NCBI GenBank assembly: GCA_020055645.1
Contig: CM034547.1
Coordinates: 59,088,909-59,152,908 of the forward strand
Length of the DNA stretch: 64,000 nucleotides
Direction: 5' to 3'
DNA from: Tomocerus qinae
Taxonomy: Eukaryota > Arthropoda > Collembola > Entomobryomorpha > Tomoceridae
The notes below the pieces were generated by a model. That model was not told the DNA's origin, did no database searches, and saw only the letters and a list, made by a program, of their open reading frames with translations. A program made the translations under genes and the position numbers. This document shows positions 15,801-28,078 of this stretch, piece by piece (positions within the stretch are counted from its first letter, which is position 1; each line of letters opens with the position of its first letter).

Positions 15801-16612
15801 AGCTCTGCTCTCCTCTTTCTCTCATAAAATGCATGGCATTCATGATATTCTGTTGTGCAAGGGTGCTTATTCTAGTTATGACATGAACTTTGATAGTGTA
15901 ATACTTATTATTAATGTACATAAGTACCTGCCCACATGTACCAGAATGTCGTACACTTTTTGCAAATGCCAACAAAGAAAAGAATGAAATGCCTTCAAAC
16001 TCTTCTCATTCAAAGCTTATTTTTTCCTAGGTAGTTCAACACGATTCCAAGAGTTAACAGAAATGTTTTCTCTGTACTACTAACCATTACAATTTTTATT
16101 AGGTTGTGCACAAAAATAATACTAACTAAACGTAAGGAATACTTTTGTCGCAAACCGACTATGAACAATTTATTTGCATGACATGACAACAAAAGACTTT
16201 GTGAGATGCACACAATGCAATGGCGAATTTGTGTTTGAGTGGATGTGAAAACGGAATGGGCGCATTATGCATTTCCAAAAGTACTAGGTTGCGCAAATAT
16301 CTTGAATGATGCACACAATACTACGCTAGCTGACTAACATGACGGAAATATCCAAATATTATTGCTTTCTAAAGCTTGTTAACTCAACTCAAGTCAAACA
16401 CAATGTACAGTTGCTTTATAATGATTTAAAGGATCATATACCATGAAGATGTATACTATATATAGATTATTATAGTAATTGGTACGTACTATCCTAGGCA
16501 GTAATAATAATATTATAGTATGACTAAGAGACAATTCGGCTTCCACGAGTCGAATTGGTGAATAAGCTAGAACGAGTGACCTCGTTTCGTTGTAAATGTC
16601 ATCTGATCTCAC
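3811..16612. other. 12.8 kb without a supportable exon, probably intron and promoter of an alternative transcript
   Basis: This stretch lies between two minus-strand first exons. It contains many short frames of 60-120 codons on both strands, with composition typical of AT-rich noncoding DNA and no domain signature. The interval just right of 3810 should contain the promoter of the proline-rich first exon; I see no clear core promoter element. A frame at 11457-11687 (plus) opens with a good ATG context but matches nothing I know. Confidence 0.45.
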
Positions 16613-17392
16613 CTTCACTCTCCTGTTGGGATTCCGATTGCCTCGTATAGAAGAAGAGGCTGGAGAAACTCCCGATGGTGGTCTCATTGGTGAATCAGAA
16701 GTCTTTTTAGTAGTGGGATTTACTGGAAGGCTTTCGTTGCCATTATTCTTTCGAACACTTTTCGTCGATGGAGTCGTGGAAGTGGCATTAGTTGCCTCAC
16801 GAACTGTCAACTCAGGATTTCTGGTCATGTTTTTCCCTTGTGAATGTCTTTTAGATTCCGTATTAATTTCACTGATCACGACCAATTTGGTAGTGTCTTC
16901 AAATCCTTCTGAATTATGACTATCTAAAGATTTAGGGTCATCAGTGCTTTCCAAAACTACAACTGGAGAACTGTCTCTGCTAACTCGCGAATATCGTTTT
17001 ACAGGTTCTGATGAATACTGTAGTGTAATCTGTACATTTTCCATAGTCCCTTTCTCACTAAGCTCATCTTTAAAAGTGTTCATAAACCCTTCTGAAGATT
17101 TTGCTTCAGAGCGAGTATTTTTAAGGTCCTCTGCTCTAGAATCCTTCACTTTACTCGTCGAGCTCAACTGAGATTTTGATCGTGAAAATGTTTTACGGAT
17201 TGAGCGAAAAAACTTCGAACCTCGTCGAGTTTTATTCCTTTCAAAGGGTTCAATATCTCCAGAAGCTTCGGAGTAACAACTATTGGCTGTGTTAATCGAA
17301 GCTGATCCACAATTGTTGACGAGGCTCTTGTCTTTTTTCCCTTTTCGAAAAAGTCTCATCATTTGACTCCTGAAGGATGATGCCACTGGCAT
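16613..17392 (-). CDS. alternative first coding exon 2, 260-residue basic/Ser-rich N-terminus of an unidentified gene
   Basis: The exon starts at an ATG at 17392, preceded in frame by TAA 15 nt upstream, and encodes 260 residues before a strong donor (AAG, then GTGAGA) that leaves phase 0. The frame stays open a further 72 codons past the donor, but that tail is AT-rich and turns hydrophobic, as expected for read-through into an intron. Residues 11-22 are basic (MMRLFRKGKKDK). Residues 59-75 (SKFFRSIRKTFSRSKSQ) form a basic patch interspersed with aromatic residues and serines, resembling a MARCKS-type membrane and phosphorylation segment. The remainder (76-260) is hydrophilic, rich in Ser, Thr, Asn and Pro, and looks disordered; it ends in an Arg-rich stretch, RGNRNPNRRVK. 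No known domain is visible. It probably joins the same downstream exons as the first exons at 28004-28078 and 3652-3810. Confidence 0.7.
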
Positions 17393-20300
17393 CTTTTCTT
17401 CCCATTACCCTTTTACAATAGAACTGTCTTTGGCACACGGTAAGAAACGTAAATTGTGCAGTTCTAAATTATCACCAAGCCAAGGGCAATCTTTTTTAGT
17501 CTATATAATAGAATACGTACTATATGCACGTAAGTATTGTTATAGTAAGCTATTAAAAAGACAATGAAATAAAATACATGTTCTCTAGCACACAGCACAG
17601 ATAGTTTCGCTTTAAACCGGGTCGAAAACCTTGACGTGACCAACTTAGAGCCGGACGTGTCAAGCAATTAACAGTCTGCTGAAGTTGATAAACCTCATTA
17701 AACTATTGTATACTTTCACTCTCTCTCACAAACAGGACAAACACTGCCTGCAGAGTACAGAGTGAATAATCTCTAATTCCCAACCAGCAAAAATAAGCAC
17801 AAACAAGTAACAAAGTGACTCAGGCAGTCTCAATCTCAATTGAAAATTCAATGTAGCAAACTAACGTCAACAACATCACTGATCGTCGTCACTAAATGTG
17901 CGTTTATAAATATCCTCTCGAGTCAAGTACAGAAAACTCCGAGTCTATTTCCAGATTATTTTTAGCAATCTATCGCAACAGTTACTCAACAAAAACACCG
18001 AATGCAAATGCTATTGCTCTCAACATTTCACTTAAAACTTTAGTTTTCCCTTTTAACAATATGATGCGCTCCATATGGTAGCATGAAAACTCAACTCTGC
18101 TGACGACAAGTGTAGCAATCTGGCTTTCCTTGGCTTACAAGTAAATATTCTTGACTTTTACATCCTTTTCCATTTACAAAATCCATCAAATGAGCAGATC
18201 ACTTTAAATACACAACAGTAAAAAATACTTTTCAATATTCTTGGACAATAATGTAAATTAATAAAATGTTTGCAAACCTCTATTGACCAACGACTGACTG
18301 AATGGGAAACAAATATTGAAATACTGAGACTACTAAATGAAAACAAAAGTTAATATTTCACAGTTGCACATTCACATTGTAACCAACGAACCACCTCTCT
18401 GCTACTCCACCAGCGACTATGATTTCAAACTGTTCTATCTGACTGCCATTAGTGAATTGGCAAGTGTATATCTACTCATTTAGTTATTACTTTATTACTC
18501 AAGTCAACGAGTGTACAGAGATAGAGAACAGAAGCAAAACTGCACATAGTTAGTAGCCGTAAAACCCAACGAAGCCACCAACAATCCTTTCCCTCTGTCC
18601 AAATCCCAACTATTATTAATTGTACGTAAAACTCAACTTGTAGGGACTCACACACAAAACTCACATTTGGTAATGTAACAAAAGTTCAACTTTTGATTAG
18701 GTCGAAACCCTACAGTCTAGAACAGTCAAACATACAAGTTGTAACAGTATCAACACTTTTGATCGAAATGGAAATATAATAATACGGAATGTGAGGCGTC
18801 AACTGAATAGTTGAACACTTTAATAGGGTATACGGAGCTGTTGTGTTATGATTCGCAACAAGATGGATAGCCAGATAATAGCAAAAAATATTTTTGCTTA
18901 ATACAATAGCAATTTATATTAGGTCTGGACTGACCACTCAGCAGCTCTCATGCTCTCAAACTAACTACAATACAACAGTATATTTCTGGGAAGGGCAGAG
19001 GTGAACTTTAGTTTTTCGATGTGACTGGTTTGGATTTGGACACAACTGTAATGTGGTTCGCTCCGTAAAACCTAGCCAAAAACCAGCGATTGAACACTAC
19101 TGAAAGAAGGTTATGCCACTTTACATTACATTGGCACAGTCCTTCAGACAAACTTTATTTTAGCTTTGCACCACCGCCGCGCGCCGCACCGTTCCAACAA
19201 CTACTACTTGGCTAAAAGTATAGACACAGTCAGAGGCAGTTCGTCCAGGCAGAGCCTCCAGAGAAGAACTTGCACATGTGTAAACCAAAGGAAACTCAAT
19301 TGATCAAAAAGTTGACGAGGACCTCGACTACTTCCACTCCAGCCAGAATCTACTACTTCCAGACTGGGTTACTTTGGCTTACTTACCTAGCTCGTCTAAC
19401 TATCACTACTTATTTCTGCTACACTCTTCTGCAATACTCTTTCCATGTAGTACACATATCTTGTCTTGCTCACGGATTGCTCTGTCTTCTCTTACACACA
19501 GGACATGACTGACTTAACAGCAACCTACTATATCCACTATCATCGTGTACCATTGCATCGTCGTGATGTGATGTGAGTCAGTTGAGAAAAACATTTCGTT
19601 GTCTCCTACATATTATTATTCTTTCGACAAGCTTCATTCTTTAATATACATACATACACTTAGGTATACCTAGTAGTACATAATAATGTATACAGAGAGG
19701 GGAATAATAATCCTCTTTAGATTTATCCTAGGTCTATATTACTGCTCATACCTACGTACGTACTCAGTACTGCCAATAATATGCCAATATAATAACAACA
19801 TAGGTACTGCAAAATATCTGTATCCTGCAAATCCAGTCCATACGGACAGACCACAACGTATGATTACATACACTTTATATTATATCTGCAATCTACACTT
19901 ACTTAGCCATTCAGAGGTATGCCATAATAAGCATTATTACATGTCATTTTGTTAAGCCTACGAGGATATATCTGCAATGTAACAACTCTGTGCATCTATA
20001 GCCAACTTATTATTATTACTACTTATATGTATGTGTGCGCCTGTAACGTCACATCACCTTGGTTTACATTTTACATTCACATGTAATACATTACATTCTC
20101 ATTGCCCATCTTTGATCAAAAGGAAAAGTAAGGCCTTTATGTCTTACAGCCTGTCGCCTTAAACCAACCAAACCACATGGGCTAAAGGCAATTCAATTTA
20201 CCACGCACGATCATAACTATCTATACTCAAGTACATATTATGCTCTCTCTGCCTCCACTTAAAAATACGCTAACATTAACATTTTGTACTTATTAACAAA

Positions 20301-20641
20301 ACTTCAGTAGCAAAAACAGCCATACACCTATTAGGTACTTTGTTCATTCTAAATAGTATCAATGTAGCATTGACGTACATAAAATATATAAATCAGTGAT
20401 GAGTGAATCGTGCAGTCGAAATATTATCTGCTGTATGCTTTCTACTGCTGCATCATACATTACCTAAATGTAAACATTACATCATCTCGTCAAGAATCTA
20501 TGATAGAATTAGCAACGAGAATTCTAGTCACTCGTCTCATCGATATGCACACCACTCAAATCGTAAAAAACTGAGAATGATTGCATGGGATATGTAAATT
20601 AATGTTTCAGAACGCTCGTAGGAATAGGGAAAATAGGAATT
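17393..20641. other. noncoding region upstream of alternative first exon 2
   Basis: Nothing supportable as coding. The part immediately right of 17392 should be the 5' leader and promoter for that exon. A short GC-rich patch around 19165-19195 (CCGCCGCGCGCCGC) stands out against the AT-rich surroundings and could mark a promoter, but no transcription start can be read from the sequence. Confidence 0.35.
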
Positions 20642-20826
20642 TGTATGGCACACACAGGAATCTTTGTATGGCAAGAAATATCATCGAACAGTCGTACATT
20701 TGTATGGTACGTTATAAAAAACCGAAGGGTATGGTATGGAAAGTAAAGGACCTATGTATGGTACTAAGACAAAATTGTGGCTTTGATAATGTAAATATTT
20801 AGTCATTGTAAGTACATCATATTTAT
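20642..20826 (+). repeat. left inverted arm of the MULE-like element
   Basis: This arm matches the reverse complement of 21514-21698 with only a few mismatches. It contains six copies of GTATGG (starting at 20643, 20666, 20702, 20729, 20734 and 20756), which could be subterminal transposase binding sites. Confidence 0.85.
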
Positions 20827-21513
20827 CACCGTCGGTTAGATATTCTAAACTTACAACATTTGACCCAGCCATTGTGAATGTGGAGTTGTGAGCAACCCAA
20901 ATGCTGACTGTCATACTAAAACCAAACAGAAAAATGCCAGTGACGTAGTAGTGACAGTGACGTGTCGGACAAAGAAAATACTACCAAAAGGCTTCAAAAA
21001 TGGACTGAACTTGTTGTTGGAGTTGACGAATTAAATTTATGGCAGTTTAAACAAAAATTTCATTATAAAGCTGTTCCACAGACTATTTTGATTGTAACCA
21101 AAAACTGGCATTTTTAATGATTACTTATACTGTCTGAGCAAACAAGGAAGATCATCTACAACCCGACTATTTCCCTATCAAATTGTACTTGTCGACATTT
21201 ACTGAAACATAATATTTGTAAGCATTGGAATCGCCAGGTTAAAAGTTAACAGAGATTATATCAGAAACAGCCAAGGCCATACCTATCGGACAGCGAAGAA
21301 AACCAGGTCGGCCAAAGAAACTGACACGAGCTCTGAAACGACAATAACTTTACCTTTACCATACCTGCTTATAATTTATTTCATTATTGACATTGCCTAA
21401 CTTTATTTTACGTGTTCAACACAAATTATTTACGTTTGTTAAAATAATTATTAGTACCTAAAATGACTAAATATTGCAATTAATTTGTTTCTCATATTTT
21501 CAAAATCACACAA

Positions 21514-21698
21514 ATAAATATGATGTACTTACAATGTCTAAATATTTACATTATCAAAGCCACAATTTTGTCTTAGTACCATACATAGGTCCTTTACTTT
21601 CCATACCATACCCTTCGGTTTTTTATAACGTACCATACAAATGTACCACTGTTCGATGATATTTCTTGCCATACAAAAATTCCTGTGTGTGCCATACA
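21514..21698 (-). repeat. right inverted arm of the MULE-like element
   Basis: This is the inverted copy of 20642-20826. The open frames seen in this arm and in the other one are simply the two copies of the repeat and do not represent a gene. Confidence 0.85.
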
Positions 21699-24600
21699 CG
21701 TTAATTCGCAGCCGTAGGAATACAGCCACAAATAAATCAGTATTGTAATGATATTATTCCCCATTACCACTAATAGTTAATGTCCTGCCCTACTCTTATT
21801 GAATATTTTTTCTTTACTTATCATACGCCTAATGCAAATGTATCCGTAGTACCTACTCCTCTTAACTGTCCTTACTAGGAGTCTAGGAGTAGCAAGCATG
21901 TCTACTAATAGTGCATAAGTGTTTATTGCATATGAATTTAATTTATCTTATACGTAACAGAGAGCATATAAACCTTGTGCTTTGCTGCATACAAATAATT
22001 ACTACTTGGTAGTACATAATAAATTTTATTTAGTATACTTTTACACTAGAGAAGTACTTGGTTATTGCTGATATCTGTACAGTGTACACATGCTTTCGTG
22101 TAACAGAGCTAAATGAGTAGGCGATTCCAATCCAAAGATAGTTCATTTTGGTTATTTAGAATTTTTTCCTAAGGAAGTTGTTACAAATTGAGTGTGTGGA
22201 TGAAGGCTAATGGGATTGGGAGAATCTTCCCTACGAGTATAATAAATTGACAATGCAAATAAAAGCAGTGATGGAACTACAAAATGCCATTTTCCAATAA
22301 TTTCTGATGCGATATTGTCATATAAGCTCACTTTAAAGCTTCTAGAGCTATGTTCAGCTAAACCTAGAGCAGCAATGACTACGACTACGACCACTTTACC
22401 ACTAACGATAATAAACGTTTTGATTTTTATTAATATGCAATTGCAGATAAATTGAGAGCATGTAACTGGGTAATAACTCGATCGAAGTAGTGCAGTTCAA
22501 AGCTACGCCACGAAATTGCCTTTCTTCGAGTAAGTAAAATACTAAGTGATAAATATGTAAAAAATGTAAACACAGGCATTCGCACATAAGAGGCATTAGG
22601 CATGAGAATATACGGATAATGGTGAATGTCTGCAATGATGGTAAGTTACACAGAGAGTAATACATAGTATTTATCTCAATGTAACTACAACTTTTAATAG
22701 ATAATAGAATCTCCCATTATGCTTACAAAATACACCTCTTACTTACATAGATACCAAGATCACCTGCGTTAGAAGCAGTAAGAAGTAAAAGGAGAAGCAT
22801 TGCACACGGCCATGAGAAAACTCATTTTGGTCTGTTATTCATACTACATTTACATCTCTCCTTAATATTCATTTATGCAGTAATAAATGCTGATGTGATG
22901 TGAGTGTACTTTGTACTTGGCGATAGCATTCTGCAAGGCAAATGAAAGCCATATTCAGGTCTCGCATCTCGACTTGACTCACCATGCAACTCAAAAAATA
23001 TACTTTTGTGTTGCAAATAGTATTTTCTCTTCTGTGGAATACATGTTAACAGGTCCTACTACTTGCATATTATAGAATACTATTTATTCTATAAGTGTAG
23101 CCCAAGCATTCACCTCTCTGGCTCTGCTTGGTATCAATGAATCCAAGCAAACTAGTCCTATATTATGTGCAGATTCGGGTTGCTGACGTATACTTTGACT
23201 TGACTCAACCATTAAAATGAAAAGAGAGTCCTTTTAAACTTACATGTCTATTCATCCAAACATAATGTAATTGGTATACTCGGCCAGCCAAGAGGAGAGG
23301 AGAGACCCAGCCAGACTGGTGTGGTAGTGGTAAGTGACCACGACCACTTTATATCCACCTCTGACCTAACCGGTTTTCCAAAACATTAATTTGAATACTC
23401 AATGCAATACAAATTCTGTGCATGAATTGTGTTTGACATTTTCAGTCAACTTACAGTGAGCAGAAACGATCAATTCACCTTATCGCCAAAACGGCGCAGA
23501 GCCCATCAGCTGCTTTACTGACTTTCTGCTGGCTCTGGTCTAAACTGCATTATAGTAAGTCTATTCTAGTACAGAGACAGTGGATGTGCTAATCTATTAG
23601 TTTCCCATAAACACACGAATACTACTGACTGCTTGCTTACATGATGATATTAACCATCACGTCATTTCTTTCGTGCAGGGAGGATGAAAAAACACAAATG
23701 CTTAATGTACTATTACAACAAACAGTAGAGATAATAATATACTACACAAAGCTGTGCTTTCACATATAGCTTCAGTTTAGACGTTATCAGTATAGATACT
23801 ATACATACACTTCAACGTTTTCTCTTTTACACATCTCCTTAATAAAATATGACAACTTTTGAGGACAGTGTAAGAGGAAATGCTCAAAAAGAAGTATTTC
23901 AACAGACTAAAAGACTCTGATTACATCATTTACAGAAATGCTACTCCAAAGCTAAAAGTGCTCGTACTCCCGTGTATAATAGAGCATCTTGAACTTAAGT
24001 GCGTCTGGGAGTCTGGGATGATGCCACTTATTTGGCCCAGGCCAAGTCAACCTGCTTATTGTTAGTTGTTCCGGTGCTCCGATGATTCAGGCATTTACTT
24101 ATATACACTATAATCCTCGTAAGTATCACACCGTACAGCTGACGTGAGGATGATGCTGAGCAATTGTAAAGATTTGGCTAGCTCTGTCTCTAATACTGCC
24201 TTTTCTTTTACAATTACAGGATGGCAAACATGATGAAGTAGTACATTCGCAATTGCATACAGCATTAAAGCGAAAAGGAAGACAATCCTATGTATAAATA
24301 AATAAGTAGTGTAGGTAGGTATATTTAAGTGTTTAGGCAATATATAACATACCATTATTATAAAAGTATACTCAAGTACGAAACACATACTACTTAGTGC
24401 ACGATACTATCCGAAGATAGAATATTCTTGAAAGCAAATTGGAAATAGACCAAAAGAGCTACGGACTCTGAAGTCTCTGATACAGTCAGGAATAAGATCA
24501 AGAACGTTATGTCTACCTACATGGACAAATCGCATTAGTGTATAACAAAGCGGAAAGTCATTATATTGAAATAATTACCTATTTATTCCAAAACAGATTA

Positions 24601-27600
24601 GATTTTGCAAATTACACATTTTACAAATTCCTTTCAACATAAGTTAACTTTAATTGTCACCCCCTTTACTTTCTAACAGGACAGTCACATACATAACAAA
24701 GAAAATTCCCGAAAACAATATGAAAATAGGTTCCCCATTAATTTATAGAATAGAAATATTACCTTATAAACAAAGATTTAATAAAACTATATAAACTACT
24801 AATTTTTGTCAATTCTGGAGAATTTAAAAGTGTACCTACATAAGACCACTTTTACAGCTTACTAATATCGTCATGTCATATCTATACCTATGACGAAATA
24901 TTTATTCCTTCTATGTACATATCAAACATATTTGACTTTTGCTGAGCCTAGCAGCATGTGCAAATATCATTCAGAAGATGCCATGTAATCATTAAAAAGA
25001 GATTTACCTTCCCTCTTTCTGTACTGAATCTGTGCTATGAAAATTTGACTACAGAGGGGTATACACCAAATTTTAATATAGATTTAATCGATATTCCACT
25101 GCTATTAAACATTTCTCACTAGTTTTTCTACTTGCGTATGAGTACTTATCTAACCAATAGTAGTGAATGAAGAAGGAATGTACCCTTATGTACACAATGC
25201 CACTATTAGTCCAGTATATAATGCCATCACAGGGAGTATTAGGATGTACTAGTTTAGTCTAACAATATTTAATTTGTCCATTTATTTAGCAAGAATCTTT
25301 TTGTGAGGATTTCCCTCTCTATGTTCTTGATGTAGATTGCATGGCAAGAGACAGTTGTGTTGCCTAAAATGCTTACGCCTATGTAACCTTGTCTCGCGAC
25401 TTGCATGGCTCCATTGATTGTAGAAGAAAATCAAGAATGAAATTAAAACTTCAACAAACACCTACGAACATTTCGGCCAATCTATCAAAGTCCCATATGA
25501 ATATAACAGCACGCTGATGTCACATGCCTGACCCACAGTTTAGGGGCCACACCAAATTTAAATTTGTAAACCAACATCAGCATATCAATTAAGGATTACC
25601 ATTATCAGATACATAGATAGATAGTACTATAAAGTACATTCATGTCATGCACCTAACAATAAAAGCATTTATATCTCTGGCATAGGAAAAAGTAATTCTG
25701 CATGTCCGCTGTCTATCTACCAAGGCAAGAGAAGTAAAATTGCAATAGCATAATAGTAAATGTTACAGGTACAACTTACAATGTACAATAGTTCTCTACA
25801 TTAATCTAATCCAACAACCAATAAAATCTTGGTTTATATATGTACAGATACTTTTAGACAAAGTCACACTTACACAATATTTTTGTACAACCACTCTTTT
25901 AGGAACAAGACAAACATCAGGTACTCAGCAAGTACTAAGATAAGATATTTATTTCTACTAATTGTACTTGCTAGCTAATATAGAAATCTGAAATAGTGCA
26001 TAATATAATATGTAATTTCCATTTAAATATACTGCACGTAACTTACAAATGCCCTTACAATTATCAATATTACCTTATGATTATAGCAAGCAATCCCAAA
26101 GACAGACAATCCACTAACTAAACATCTACTATACCAATTATAGGAATGTAACAAGTTTCCGTGTTTCTTTTCAGTAACGAATACTTAACTTAGTGTTTAG
26201 TCTGTGTAGACAACCTTATCAAATACTACTGTTAAATACTAAATCTACTACTTTATATTATCTACTAAAAATTTAAAAATACAGATATTAAATATGAAGA
26301 AAATGAGTCGCAAAAGAATTGTTTTATGTTGAGTGTAATGAGTGAGTAATGTAATGTAATGCCTATGCGTAGTGTCTATAGCCTATATATATTAAATTCT
26401 ATATTCTGTCGTATGCTATAAGTTTGATTTCAAGCGTGTTTACCCGTGCACATTTCCTTCCGCGCTTATTCAGTCTCATGTAGTCCAACTTTTTGTCTTT
26501 GGAAGACATACAAACAAATACAACTTACAACCACCACTTTTGTAAATTGCATTTAAAATATTGTCATTTATCCACTTCCATGTATTTTGGACATTTAGAC
26601 TCCTTAAATAGTTCCCAGAACTATTCTCTCTATAATATATTAAATACAGTTACTGATAGCAGTAGTTCGCTATACTAATATTGACTATTTCCAATTTTCT
26701 AATCATTTCATGTAAATGTAAAATAGAATGCATACCTTAACAAAGATAATATTATCATGCTTTTACATATTTTACAACTGTTACTACTAATACAAACTCG
26801 GGCTAAACGGATGCAAGACCAATATGACAAAATTTTTTATAGTCAGTATTATTTTCCATGGTCCATGGTACATCCACAAAACATTGGTATCATTGAGCAA
26901 ATTAAATTAATGAATACATTATTGGTAGGTGCATAAAGGTACTGTGCACGACCCTTATTATATAATTCATGCACTTGAGTTGTTTAAAAAATAAGTGTAT
27001 AATGTAGTCACTGTGGGTATAAACTGATTATTGTGGAATGCAATTAGGCTGCTTGATACCAACCCCTTTAGTTTAGCCAAAACCATGTAAAAAATAAAAG
27101 GCAAAAATAATAGCTTGAATAATAAATTACGACATAAATTATGTATCTGTTTATGTATATTAGTCTTATATTTCACTTCTTTTATAAATTACTCCATACA
27201 CTCAATAGTGAATGAATAATGGCAGTGGCTGAAGGGAATTCAAAATAAACTACCCAAGCTTAAGTTGCTCTCAGTTTACCATCCATATTTGCAGTGTTAT
27301 TTTTGTAGTTGTAAGTTGTAACTTCATTAATTGAGCGAAGTGGTTTATATAAAACTATAATAAAATTCTAAAATACTAACATAAAAAGTTAGTTCTAGAC
27401 GAGAATCTAATCCACTAGACTGCAGCCTGCAGCAAAGTATTTTTAATAGCTAATATAATTTCAACACAGATACCGTTATGATAGTTTTGTGTGCAACGAC
27501 AGCCAAAGTCAATTTTAATGTACGTACCTAGTTGTTAAAAGTATTATTAAAAATTACAACATCTTCTCTGCATTCAGAAATAGTAATACTAATCTCAATT

Positions 27601-28003
27601 GTGATAAAACATTTCTTCATTGTACAAGCATGCTTATGATGTTTAACTTTTTGTTAAATTTTTCTATAAGTTATGCTTAGCCATGCCAAGTTACAAACGT
27701 GTTTTATTAAAGATTGCGAACTACATAAACCAAAATATAACTAGTAACGGCAATTTAAGCTGCTTTTGACTTGGCACAGTTCACATACAACTAATATGTA
27801 GCTGGCTACAAACCAATTGAAGAACTTCGTAGCTACTCTTCATGAATTCACCTGAGTGCACTCTAATGAAAATTCATTAGGGCTTCAAACAATGGTAGAA
27901 AAGTTGCAACAAAGCTTCACACTTGCTTCATATGCAGCAAGATAAATCTAAATTCTCAATGCATGTTATAAAATACATTACACAAAACTTTGATTTACTT
28001 TAC
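21699..28003. other. 6.3 kb without a supportable exon, probable intron
   Basis: Only short AT-rich frames are visible on either strand. It lies between the 28.0 kb and 17.4 kb alternative first exons, so it would be spliced out of transcripts starting at 28.1 kb. Confidence 0.4.
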
Positions 28004-28078
28004 CTTGATGTTTGAAGTAATGTGATCCGCGGGCAATGACTCAGGGACTGTTTGCAAAGTGGTCCGCATACTTGACAT
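28004..28078 (-). CDS. alternative first coding exon 1, short 25-residue N-terminus of an unidentified gene
   Basis: A minus-strand ATG at 28078 in good context (ACCATGT) opens 25 codons, beginning MSSMRTTLQTVPESLPADH, and ends in phase 0 at AAG followed by GTAAAG. An in-frame TGA lies 12 nt before the ATG, which defines the start. The exon is too short to be found by length alone; its support is the combination of defined start, good donor and the same phase as the two other minus-strand first exons at 16613-17392 and 3652-3810. The short N-terminus carries no signal peptide or domain. It would be the most upstream of three alternative starts, with an intron of more than 28 kb. Which gene this is cannot be told from the window. 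Confidence 0.55.

Larger units (their letters stand above)
20642..21698 (+). mobile_element. MULE-like DNA transposon remnant with about 185-bp inverted terminal arms
   Basis: Two long, nearly identical arms in inverted orientation (20642-20826 and 21514-21698) enclose about 690 bp. The interior holds a decayed plus-strand coding remnant. One open stretch (20944-21117) ends in a stop; the same frame resumes downstream with a SWIM-type zinc-binding motif, CTCRHLLKHNICKH at 21184-21225 (pattern CxC...CxH); after a frame change comes a basic tail, RKPGRPKKLTRALKRQ, ending in a stop at 21347. SWIM fingers followed by a GRPKK-type tail are known from Mutator/MULE-class transposases, so I assign it there. 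It lacks a complete DDE catalytic core and is non-autonomous. A 10-bp direct repeat (CGTAGGAATA) at 20617-20626 and 21713-21722 may be the target duplication, the size MULEs make; if so the true ends lie slightly outside the arms. Confidence 0.7.

Noticed and set aside
20581..20914. Open frames of 73-77 codons on both strands, with a nearly identical frame at 21474-21729
   Set aside because: They are the two inverted arms of the MULE-like element read in both directions; the shared peptide is a by-product of the repeat.
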